Assembly: GCA_011947345.1 (NCBI GenBank)
Contig: JAAVTG010000540.1
Location: 248,001 to 312,000, forward strand
Direction: 5' to 3'
Length of the DNA: 64,000 nt
DNA from: Phytophthora quininea
Taxonomy: Eukaryota > Oomycota > Peronosporomycetes > Peronosporales > Peronosporaceae
The notes below the pieces were generated by a model, which saw nothing but the letters and a program-made list of their open reading frames with translations, did not search any database and was not told the DNA's origin. Position 1 is the first letter of the stretch, and each line of letters starts with the position of its first letter. The translations under genes were made by a program, and so were the position numbers. Of the stretch, positions 55,432 to 64,000 are shown in pieces.

Positions 55432-55719
55432 GCTGTGTTCGATACCGGGGCAATATGAAGTGGTTCGGTCCGTTGAAAAACCAAGACGTGCCTTGCCCCG
55501 TCAACACGAGATTACGCGGCAGGCTTTCAAGTGAACGGATGATTTTGATTCGAGTACAAACGTGAAGTTGGAGCTCAAGGGTTTCAATGCTCGTGGCGCA
55601 TTCAGTCCCGCGAACGAAGTAACCTCGTTCGTGCCAACACCCGAACTTGGAACAAATTGGCACCCTCCACCGTACAATCTGTGCGTCGAATTAGTCAGCG
55701 CGCCGCCATTCTTAAGACA

Positions 55720-55995
55720 ACACACAAACGTGTCCCTTTTCAGAAACGTAGTGCAAAGCTGTCCCGCCATATTCACCCTCGTCATCAATCCGAGCTCCGT
55801 GGCTCATCAACCACTCCAGGAACGCCGAAATGACAATTCCAGACAGCGCTATGAAACGCAGTTCGCCTACTAGTATCTCCAGTGTCAATCAGAGCTCCAG
55901 TCCATACGAGCCATTCCACCACCACATCTATCGATGCGCACGGGCCACCAACTACGGCACCAGCGATGTCCCGTTCCAGAGCAGCAATCTGTTTT
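55720..55995 (-). pseudogene. Ankyrin-repeat relic
   Basis: On the minus strand a frame reads VVEWLVWTGALIDTGDTSRRTAFHSAVWN, an ankyrin repeat. After one frame change near 55,815 it continues EWLMSHGARIDDEGEYGGTALHYVSEKGH, a second repeat with the GGTALH.V...GH signature. No start or flanking repeats are intact. It is a remnant of an ankyrin-repeat protein gene between M96-like loci. Confidence 0.6.
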
Positions 55996-56071
55996 ACACA
56001 GTTCCAGATTAAGAGCATAGAGCATAGATTTAGGATACTGTAAAACCATTCTCCGCGTTTTTCAGGTGCAA

Positions 56072-57445
56072 ATGAGCTTCTTGGGCGGCGACGACACCGA
56101 CGAGCTGCTGGAGGAAGTGTTGGCGTTCCTGGACGAGTGTGTTGACGACAAGAAGGCGCCCAAGGGTAAAAGCTCACGCGTTCCAGTGGGTTGACGACGA
56201 GAACCTCAGCCCAATCCAGTAAAACCCAGAAGACTTTATGTTACACTGGCCAATTGCAACGACGGAAGAAGGCGGAGCTGCAAGCGCTGCGAGAGGAAGC
56301 GTTGGCGCTAGAACTGCAAGTGGGACTACTGAAGCAGTGTCGGGAGCGACGGAAGGCTGAAAAGACCCACATGGATGGAGACGACAGCCAGCTCTGGTTC
56401 AAGCGGGCTGTGAAGGAGTTCCACCGGAGGCAGAAGGCCGAGAGGAAGAACAGGAAGCTCAAGGAAGTGTGGCAGAACCAGCAGAAGGTCAACGGGGCCT
56501 TCCGGCACCTCGTGCAGAGACGCAGTCTGCTCTATGTGGGTGGTTGGGTTTTATTGGGTTTTTCAATGTTGGGATTTATTTATTATTATTATATATTACT
56601 GCAGGGTAAGAAGTATGTGTTTGAAGACGAGGACGAGACCAGTAAGAAGACGCTGGAGATGTCGGTGGAGGACGAGACCATGACGATCATCTCCCAATTG
56701 GAGAAGAGTGTCGAGAGGTTGTACATCGCCTCGGACTCTGTCTTTCCACCGGATCTACCAGCTACAATTTCATGCAATACGCGCGTCAAGCGGACGGACG
56801 AGTCGCAGGAAACTGCATCGAAGTGGTCACGACGACGCCCGTGTCGTGTCCACTGCGAGTGGCGGCTGATGTGTTGTGGAAGGACCTCAATGTCATGGAC
56901 CTTACTAGCAAGGGCCAAGACCCTGAACGGATTTATCGGTTTGTACGTCATCACAACTGCTACATTTCCTGCTACATTTGCTGGTACGAAACTGATAGTA
57001 TTTGTCTTTTTCTTACTAGATTCACAGAAGAAAGCCCAACTCGCTGGATAAAAACTACCTGGTCGCCTTGCAAGTCCCATCGGGTGTGCTCCAAATCGAT
57101 GGCTTGCAGTTCATGCGTAAATACGAGGAGCCGGATCGGGTGGTGATGATTAAGTCGAATACGCTAAAATTGTCAAGCACTAACTTGCGATTTCAAGACC
57201 ACTGCTGGATCATCATCTCTCGCTCGAAGACTGATCCTGCCAATGCTGCAGTTGTCCACACGTGCTGCCGATTTTTCGCCGAGAGTTTGGGGACCGCATT
57301 GACACCACAAAACATCATCCACACGAGAGATTACATTCTCAGTACGCTGAGTGGCAAAATTCTAAGGGATCATCAAATGTTGCAGAACTTGGTCATTCAA
57401 GAAACCCGTCGAGCTGGCAGTGGTGGCAACTTTGTTTGGGTCTGA
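56072..57445 (+). pseudogene. M96/bZIP-like gene G (frameshifted)
   Basis: The ATG at 56,072 opens MSFLGGDDTDELLEEVLAFLDE, but a stop follows VPVG near 56,194. The basic/coiled-coil part (LQRRKKAELQALREEALALEL) is in another frame. Intron 1 is 56,536-56,604 and intron 2 about 56,943-57,019. Exon 2 starts GKKYVFEDEDETSKK and has a frameshift near 56,780, before the conserved CIEVVTTTPVSCPLRVAADVLW. Exon 3 runs 57,020-57,445 and contains IDGLQFMRKYEEPDRVVMIK and ends GNFVWV. At least two breaks make it a pseudogene. It lies directly upstream of the intact AKR, in the same orientation. Confidence 0.75.
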
Positions 57446-57838
57446 GTAGTGGAACAATTGATTGCTGGCGCAGTCATGTTTATTTAAGCGTAGCGCCTTT
57501 CGTGTCCATGCGCAGAAATGAATGCTTTTCAACAGGATGGGATGGTGCAATGAACTGTTCCAGATGGAGGTATTGCCGCGTGATCATCTGATGATGCGGC
57601 GAGGAACCGTGTGTGCATTGACTGTGAATCAACAGCGTGTGGATCAAGTAAATACGACGAATATGCCGCTTCATTTCCTCCATTAACTCCTTGTTGACGG
57701 GGATTTTGCATGATTTCCAACTTGGTTATCGATGAAGAGAGCTGCCGTCACTCGAGCGACCTCAATTGCAAATGCCATTTCCAAATTCGCTACAAGTACC
57801 ACCAAGCAACTACCAACGTGTCGTCCACTCCGACCAAG
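57446..57838. other. Intergenic, upstream of intact AKR
   Basis: About 390 bp between gene G and the AKR start, without a recognisable gene. This sequence and the first 43 AKR codons are absent from both palindrome arms. Confidence 0.5.
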
Positions 57839-58876
57839 ATGACCTACCGCTTCCTCGGCAACACCGGTCTGCTCGTGTCCAAGCTCTCGCTCGGGTCCTG
57901 GATGGGACGTGAGGAGAAATACATCGTTGACGCGTGGTTCGCCATGATGGCAATCGCGCACCAGAACGGTGTCAACTTCTTTGACAACGCCGAGTCCTAC
58001 GGAATGAGCCAAGCCGAAGAAAACATGGGCGGCGCCATCCAGAAGGGTATCGCCAACGGCGTCTGGACCCGAGAGGATCTCGTGATCACCACCAAGCTCT
58101 TCAATGGCTCCAAGGGATTCATGGAGAGCGGGCCGAACGACCAGGGACTGAGTCGCAAGCACATCATTGAAGGCGCGAAGGCGTCGCTCAAGCGCTTGCA
58201 GCTCGACTATGTGGATGTGCTCTACTGCCACCGCCAAGACCCGCACACACCGATCGAGGAGACTGTGCGCGCCATGACCTTCGTGATCGAGCAAGGCTGG
58301 GCCTTCTACTGGGGAACTAGCGAGTGGCTGGCTGCCGACATCATCGAGGCGTGCGAAATCGCAGACCGCCTGGGTCTTGTACGGCCTGTTGTGGAGCAGT
58401 CCCAGTACAACCTTTTCGTGCTGAACAAGGTGGAGTATGAGTTCCTAGACTTGTACAAGAAGTACAAGCTCGGGCTCACGACGTGGTCTCCGTTGGCGTA
58501 CGGTACCCTCACGGGCAAGTACAGCTCCGGTACCCCCGACGGCTCTCGCTTCACGCAAGGTCTGTTCAAGCAAGGGCCCCTCTCGGAAGGCTTTGAAGAG
58601 CGAGTGGCGATGGCCGACAAGTTGAAACCAATTGCAGAGGAGTTGGGCTGCTCGCTCGCGCAGATGTCGATCGTTTGGGCTGTCTCGAATGAGAACGTGT
58701 CGACGGTGATGGTCGGTGCTAGCCGTCCTTCCCAGCTCGAAGAAAATCTCAAGGCGCTGGATGTCGTGAGCAAGATCACGCCCGAGGTGAAGGCTCGAAT
58801 TGACGCCATCGTGCAGTTTGTGCCGACTGCGCCCAAGTTGGACCAGTTCGCTCTGCTGCGTGCGCGCCACCTCTAA
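57839..58876 (+). CDS. Aldo/keto reductase, full length (Kv-beta/AKR6-like)
   Basis: 345 residues, single exon. The start is chosen at MTYRFLGNTGLLVSKLSLGSW, the conserved first strand of the family. An in-frame extension to 57,710 is not conserved. The catalytic set is present: Asp49, Tyr54, Lys86 (ITTKLF) and His131 (YCHRQD). NADPH-binding features are EQSQYN and, near the C-terminus, MVGASRPSQLEENL. WSPLAYGTLTGKY marks the AKR6 / voltage-gated potassium channel beta-subunit group. It likely reduces aldehydes or ketones in the cytosol with NADPH. It is the only full-length copy of three in the window. Confidence 0.92.
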   Translation: MTYRFLGNTGLLVSKLSLGSWMGREEKYIVDAWFAMMAIAHQNGVNFFDNAESYGMSQAEENMGGAIQKGIANGVWTREDLVITTKLFNGSKGFMESGPNDQGLSRKHIIEGAKASLKRLQLDYVDVLYCHRQDPHTPIEETVRAMTFVIEQGWAFYWGTSEWLAADIIEACEIADRLGLVRPVVEQSQYNLFVLNKVEYEFLDLYKKYKLGLTTWSPLAYGTLTGKYSSGTPDGSRFTQGLFKQGPLSEGFEERVAMADKLKPIAEELGCSLAQMSIVWAVSNENVSTVMVGASRPSQLEENLKALDVVSKITPEVKARIDAIVQFVPTAPKLDQFALLRARHL

Positions 58877-59332
58877 GGTTTGACACCGTCATGCAGGACG
58901 CATAACTGGTCAGTCTGAGCGAGTTCATATTCTTTTGCAGTTGCTTGGGTCCGTCGAACAAGTGTTAGCGTCTTGTTCGAGCTGTAAAGATACTTGAAAA
59001 AGAAAAATATACAGAACTTCGTGGCTTCTATTGCTGTTTTATTCTTTTAAGTTATAGGCCATGATCACACGCCACAGTAAGTAAATGCTTTCAACAATGT
59101 AAAATATGATCCGCTCGATAGGACAGATAAGGTACGCCATGAAAGTTGATTTCCTGGATAAAGGATGATAAACGTAGGTCATCCACAGCTCGTAAAGTAC
59201 GGCAAAATCCGTTCAAGAAGCCTGTTGCCCTCCATCCCTGTATTGATCGTGGTTCGTTTTTAAAAACCTTGGGTCAAAGGATACCAATCCTTGACAGATA
59301 GAAAGCACGACTGCCACACGTTTTGATCTTCT

Positions 59333-59766
59333 CTAGTTCTTCGGCACCTTGTTCTTCACGATCTTGTAGAACTTCTCGTAATTGAGGTACAGTTGGTAGT
59401 CCGGGTTCGCCTTCAACTTGCCAATGCCCAACTCGTTGTAGCGCTGACGCGCCATCGATTCGAGCCGCAAGCCCTTCTATGCGCCCTCGGGGTGTCTCCT
59501 TTCTTGCACCAGAGTTGGAAAGTGTCGAACCGTTCGTCGAGTTTTGGGTCGGATTTGAGTACCGAGCTCTTCCGCTGGACTTTGGCGCCCCGAAGTGCCT
59601 GGATGATGCTGTTGACGCCCCTCTCTTCAGCGGCGATGCTGCCACTTGGCGTTCTTAGAAAGCGTTTATTGTCATTCAATAGTTTGCCATACTTGGACGA
59701 TGACCCAGCGTCGCTGCTCGAGGCCAGAGCAGCCATCGCACATAGCACAAGGCAGCCCAGACGCAT
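59333..59766 (-). pseudogene. RXLR-EER effector-type gene, third copy (frameshifted)
   Basis: Signal peptide from 59,766, RFLR at residues 35-38, EER at 47-49, and the same frame breaks as the other two copies. The translated first frame is identical in all three. The defect therefore predates the copies, or gene conversion has homogenised them. It is convergent with the intact AKR. Confidence 0.85.
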
Positions 59767-60014
59767 GGTAATAAGCGACGTCGTCCAGGCGGACAGAAGG
59801 CAAAAGTGCGACTGACATTTCAAGCTCTACACGCCAGGGGATGGTTTTCGAAAGTTTTCGTCCTTTTGAATCAAGCTTCTTTTGATTTTGCTCAGCGAAT
59901 TACTCGCTCAAGTCCACAAACACAGCACCACTCACCAACCACCGTTTTGTGAGAAATTTTCCTTTCGTACAACCATGCCTTTTCCACATGCCACATAATA
60001 TTCTTGCCCCATAA

Positions 60015-60253
60015 GAATTGATTCAGATGCTTAACTTGTTTCCTGGTTGTGCTTATAGTTGGGGGTATTTGCTATTCTGAAATCTGATGTGTTGAATGAT
60101 GATTGAATTTGAATGGGATATTTGAATGCGAAGTTAATCATTTCCTTTCTTCTGGATGTTTTCTGTAGGCCCTCGGCCAGGGACTCGAACCGCAACTGGA
60201 GGGATAAACTTCGTGAGTTATATACACAATCCACTGGACCACTAGGAGGCCCC
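60015..60253 (-). mobile_element. tRNA-derived SINE, third copy
   Basis: Same insertion and flanking 17-bp duplication as in the arms, so SINE insertion predates the block's multiplication. Confidence 0.85.
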
Positions 60254-60421
60254 ATATTCTTGCCCCATAATCTCTAGATCATCGAAATTGATCCCTCTTT
60301 CAGTTCTGCCATCCCTTCGCGATCTCAAGTGAACACCTCGACCGCGCAAACAGATGTCCGAACTGCTGCTCAAAAACCCACTCACGAATTGTTATCACCG
60401 ACAACAAACACCCTGACTCGT

Positions 60422-61768
60422 ATGAGCTTTTGAGCTTTTTACCGTCCGACGACGAAGCCTTTGCGACACTGCAAGAGGCCCTGGAGCTGATCGACTACTA
60501 CGACTCCCACGATGCCAACGCACGCTTCACCAACATGGTTGCCTCGTCAACCAACAGCTCTGCTAACCCGACCAAGGAACTCCCAACGACCAAGCCGAAG
60601 AAGCGCAAACGGAGTGCCACGAGTTCATCGACGGTGCTCCAACGTCGCAAACGCACGGAAATTAATTCGTTACAAGAGCAAAGCGAGATTCTGCAGACGC
60701 AGCTGGGCCGGTTGCTTCGCGGGGACGCCACTTCTGACAGTCTCAAGGTGAACGTGCTAACGTACTCGCAATGGAAAACACGTGAGGTGCTATCGCGTAA
60801 CCATCGCGACGCTATCAATCAATTCGAGGACCGACAAATGGCCGAAGAGACCAACAAGCAACGGAAGAGTAAGCTGACAAAGCAGCATCGAGTTGCAAAG
60901 GCTCTGTGCAAGGTACTCCGCAGCCAATTCTGCTATCGGTACGTGTAAATTTCCTTGTGGCTTCTAGCAGTGTAAAGACTCGAACTAATTGTCCCGTTTC
61001 TTCGTGGCTAGGATATGAAGTACGTGTTGAAAGGAGAATCGCCAAGCTACGAAAGCTATCGGCTAGAAGCGACTGATACCAAGGTTTGGATGAAGCAACT
61101 GCAAGTCAAAGTGAGGAGAAATTATGCGTGCAATATATCAAGGCCAGTAGGCGTTCAGGATGCTCTGCAAGTCGGGTACCAAGAGCACCACCACCCCAAC
61201 GCAGTTGAATTCATCGTCACCACGCCCATGAGTTTCTCCGTCAGTAAAGCACGCGATATGATCTGGGGACTCCTTGAGAAACAAGAGGCACGTTAACGAG
61301 CTGCTATGGGCTAGAACATTTCACACTAACAATTCTTGCTGTCTTGTAAATACAAGGAGATCTCCCCAACTCCCTGCAGGCGAAGATCTCACTCACAGTA
61401 CCCGACCAGGATCATTTCTTGCGATTTTCGAGAGGTTGCACACGATCCGCAAGTTTGAAGAGAAGGATCGAGTTGTGCTAGTCTGCGCTGATGTGCTGCT
61501 GCTTCCTTTGAAACAACTGCAATTCAACACCCAAGGATTTACGACTATCACCCCAACAAAGACTTGCTCGCAGAACTCTTGTGTCGAACAAACAGTGCTC
61601 CAGCTCCAAGTGGATCGCAAAAATCACAGCTCTCAAAGAGATATGGATGCGCAGGCTTCTGCATTGAGCGCTGAGAAAGCAGATTCGAGAGTTTTGGCAA
61701 GAAGAGCAAGACAGACTAGTCAACGAGGCTGCATTGATCACAGCAGCGCCAATGGAGTGAATTGTTAA
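60422..61768 (+). pseudogene. bZIP-like gene a, third copy
   Basis: The ATG at 60,422 is followed by the shared 8-bp GAGCTTTT duplication and a TGA. The body frame is open to about 60,938, where one C is missing just before the splice donor (SQFCYR). Exon 2 starts at 61,012 (DMKYVLKGESPSYESYRLEAT). Exon 3 covers about 61,360-61,768 with TIRKFEEKDRVVLVCADVLL. It is full length like the right copy. A truncated protein from an internal start is possible but not supported. Confidence 0.8.
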
Positions 61769-61791
61769 AGAAAATACACATACTTTTCTTC

Positions 61792-63061
61792 TCAGTACCC
61801 AACATTCTCAGTCGAATCAAAAGTATAGTTCTCTTCCACCAGCACGTCTTGCAAGTGTTGGGAGTGCTCTCGAAGTTTCCAGCTCAGGTTCTTAAGCACG
61901 AGATTCTGAGCGTACTCGACGTCTTCGGCTCGCGCCGAAGGTTCCACGCTGCGGTCCATGTACATTTGCTCGCACACGCGCACGACCGACGCGTTTTGGT
62001 CAGTCTCGGATCGAGTAATGATCGTCCAGCATTGGTCTCGGAATTGTAGGCCTTCGTCGGTGAGAGTCATGAGGTCGGCCTTGATAATCACGATGCGATT
62101 GGGCTCGACGTATTTGCGGAGAAACTGCACGCCTTTGACTTGTTTTACGTACGATTGGCACTGCAGCGTGAGGATCCAATTCTTCTCACGCGAATCGGGT
62201 TGGCTTCCGTTCATCTGCAGCATCAAATGGTTAGATCGAGGGAGATCAAGTAAAAGCGCTATCAGTTCGTACGTATCGTCCCCATTTTTCAGGACATGGG
62301 CGGTGTGTGGTCAAGTCCTTCCAGCAGATGAGCGCCGCCGCTTCCATCGGACACCCCATGGGCGTCGTCGAGATGGCCTCTGCCGTTTTGCCCAGACCTT
62401 TGACGTGTTTCATTTGCATACTGCAGTTGATCGCTGGCGGGGTTCTGGACTGGAACAACGAGCCGGAATCTCGGTAGTGCTGAGCTACTTTTTGTTCGAG
62501 GTGGTCCATGATGGCTTTGCCGTTTTCAAAGGCATTGAACGAATACCTTGACGTCGGCTCGTTGACAAACACAAAGTCGATGCCCTGAAGCACCGTTTTC
62601 TTCTGCAACACGCGTCGGAAATTCTTATCCACATCGGCTTGGAGCGCCAGAATCTCCTTCAGCTTGCGGTTGGCCTCCTCCGCTCGACGTCGCTCGTTGT
62701 ACTCGATCTCGACGAGCTGTTTCCACTTGGATTTAGTCGCTGAATCCAATCCACCCGCTAGACTCGTGGCCATTGAAGGTGATCGCATGACCTTGAGCTG
62801 CTCGATTTGCAGCTCCAGTTCTCGAACACGGTCCCGCAGGTTTAGCAACTCTGCTTTCTTGCGCTGCTGCACGCGAGTCGTGTAGCCCGGAGGGTTCGAT
62901 CGTCGCTTCCGCTTTGGAGCTCGGGATTTTGCCACGGGGTGGACAGTTCCCGAATCCGAAGACAAGTCGTTGGACTGCACTCCGTCGTCGAAAGAGTCGA
63001 TGAAGGCGATGGCCTCGGCCACGGTCGCAAAGTCCTCGTTGCCAGTCTCCAATAAGTTCAT
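61792..63061 (-). CDS. M96/bZIP-like gene b, third copy (intact)
   Basis: Two exons, 63,061-62,273 (263 codons) and 62,214-61,792 (140 codons plus stop), with a 58-bp GT-AG intron; 403 residues in all. It has an acidic N-terminus (MNLLETGNEDFATVAEAIAF), a basic region at residues 48-70 (APKRKRRSNPPGYTTRVQQRKK), a leucine-rich coiled coil to about 91, and GIDFVFVNE without the family's usual preceding intron. The C-terminal module ends ENVGY. The upstream open frame to 63,325 is not needed. Probably nuclear and DNA-binding by its bZIP-like region; mating or spore expression is only suggested by family name. It is the sole undamaged copy of three. Confidence 0.85.
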
Positions 63062-64000
63062 TTGCTTTGACGTTCGCAAATTGCCGAATGATGTGTGTGG
63101 TGCTAAGTCACGTCGAACCACGTGAGCGAGTTTACGGGGAGAGTGGTTATTTTCGAGAAGTATCGAAAATAGCTTTTGAGCTGTGGCAGCAAAAGATGAA
63201 ACTAACGTAGGAGAGTAGGAGTCGCACGAGGAGTTTCGATTTTGCCTTCTCGCGCTTAACCTCCCGCCACACCCTGGCAATGGAGGCGCTTCAATGCAAG
63301 CTTTCTCAGGTGCCGTGCACGGCACGCCCCATTTCTTTCATCAAGTAAGTGCTACAGCTGAAAATTGACGTCGGTGATTGCAGATTAGTCACGTTCTCTA
63401 TGTGACTGAGCTTCTCCTGCTGTTTATGAAGGCAAATGTTGATGGCAGAGGCGGCTATCAGCTGAAAAACACTTTCGAATTTGCAGGCGACAGCTCGAGA
63501 GAGAGCAAGCGACTGGAGGTGGAACCGGTGGCGACTGGGAGCAACCACAAGAAGAAGACGGCAAACAGCGACAAGCAAACAACGAAAGAGACGACAAACC
63601 GTGAAAGGGAGAGGAAGGTCGAGTGGGTTATGAGCCGTTCTAGACGAAAGTCGATCCTTGGGACGTGGAACTCCCTCAACGTTCAACGTGTATTGAACGC
63701 CACGAGGTCTTTTTAAGAGTGAGCTAGTTAGAACTACTCGGCCGTCGGCATGCCCCCACTTGCCGTGCAGGCAATCCAGGAGAACATCCTTGGCGTAAAC
63801 TCTAGCAGCCGGATCCGAGCAAGGATCTGCTAAACAATACTAGCATTCGGCTCTCGAGGCTCTGCTGCAGTCTGTTCCTGCAGCTTCAGCTGCCGAGGGT
63901 TGGAAGAGCTTCTGTCGTTGCGATCTGTTGCCACAATCGCTGGACGATGCCTTGGCATCATCACACTGCCTCCCCAAGCTTTCCAACGTCCCTTGAGGTT
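63062..64000. other. Right flank: 220-bp insertion/deletion segment and unidentified end
   Basis: 63,144-63,363 is a 220-bp segment absent at the same point in both arms. It contains the perfect 16-bp palindrome GTGCCGTGCACGGCAC (63,310-63,325). Homology to the arms resumes at ATTGACGTCGG (63,364) and ends near 63,460. From there to the window end no gene is recognised. Confidence 0.5.

Larger units (their letters stand above)
58004..63143 (+). repeat. Third copy of the AKR-RXLR-SINE-bZIP block (direct to left arm)
   Basis: Matches about 10,200-22,035 in the same orientation at a constant offset of 47,766. The offset drops to 40,379 after the Ngaro insertion (exactly 7,387) and rises to 41,111 after the left bZIP-a deletion. 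Confidence 0.93.

Noticed and set aside
57710..57838. In-frame N-terminal extension of the AKR from 57,710
   Set aside because: The extension has no family similarity; MTYRFLGNTGL matches the conserved start.
63062..63325. Upstream extension of bZIP-b to 63,325
   Set aside because: It runs through the 220-bp segment absent from other copies, and the family start is MNLLETGNED.

Overview
This window looks like a repeat-rich, effector-bearing region of an oomycete nuclear genome, most likely Phytophthora or a close relative. The pointers are a secreted RXLR-EER effector-type gene in three copies, a Ngaro-type tyrosine-recombinase retrotransposon, a Ty1/copia element, several pogo-like DNA transposons, a tRNA-derived SINE, and an expanded family of bZIP-like proteins resembling those annotated in Phytophthora as the M96 mating-specific family. 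Genes have few, short (about 50-110 bp) GT-AG introns. There are no bacterial features.

The dominant feature is a giant imperfect inverted duplication. The left arm (about 1,875-27,796) is repeated in reverse in the right arm (about 31,361-53,758) around a 3.6-kb spacer. Read outside to inside, each arm holds: an M96-like pseudogene end, an unidentified 1.9-kb stretch, a degenerate copia element, a truncated aldo/keto reductase (AKR), a frameshifted RXLR gene, a SINE, bZIP-like genes a (broken) and b, an intact three-exon M96-like gene (E), a retroelement fragment, a pogo-like element (P1) and a second M96-like pseudogene end. The arms differ by three large events. A 7,387-bp Ngaro element sits only in the left arm (11,171-18,557). 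A bZIP-a segment of about 735 bp is missing from the left arm. A 3,153-bp nested DNA transposon sits only in the right arm (37,017-40,169). Private point mutations are also present in each arm.

The spacer (27,797-31,360) carries a pogo-like element (27,912-29,995) and the promoter and first exon of M96-like copy C. The first 2.6 kb of the window is a direct repeat of 29,724-32,345, so the whole arrangement may extend leftwards beyond the window.

Right of the palindrome (53.0-57.5 kb) lie further M96/bZIP-like relatives (copies D, F and G, all broken) and an ankyrin-repeat relic. From 57,839 to about 63,100 comes a third, direct copy of the AKR - RXLR - SINE - bZIP-a - bZIP-b block. Here the AKR gene is full length and bZIP-b is intact, so this is the least damaged and probably the ancestral arrangement.

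Reading frames that look functional are the AKR at 57,839-58,876, bZIP-b at 61,792-63,061 and the two copies of gene E (22,264-23,666 and 35,487-36,889). Most other genes are pseudogenes or transposon genes. Coordinates of degenerate elements are estimates made by eye.
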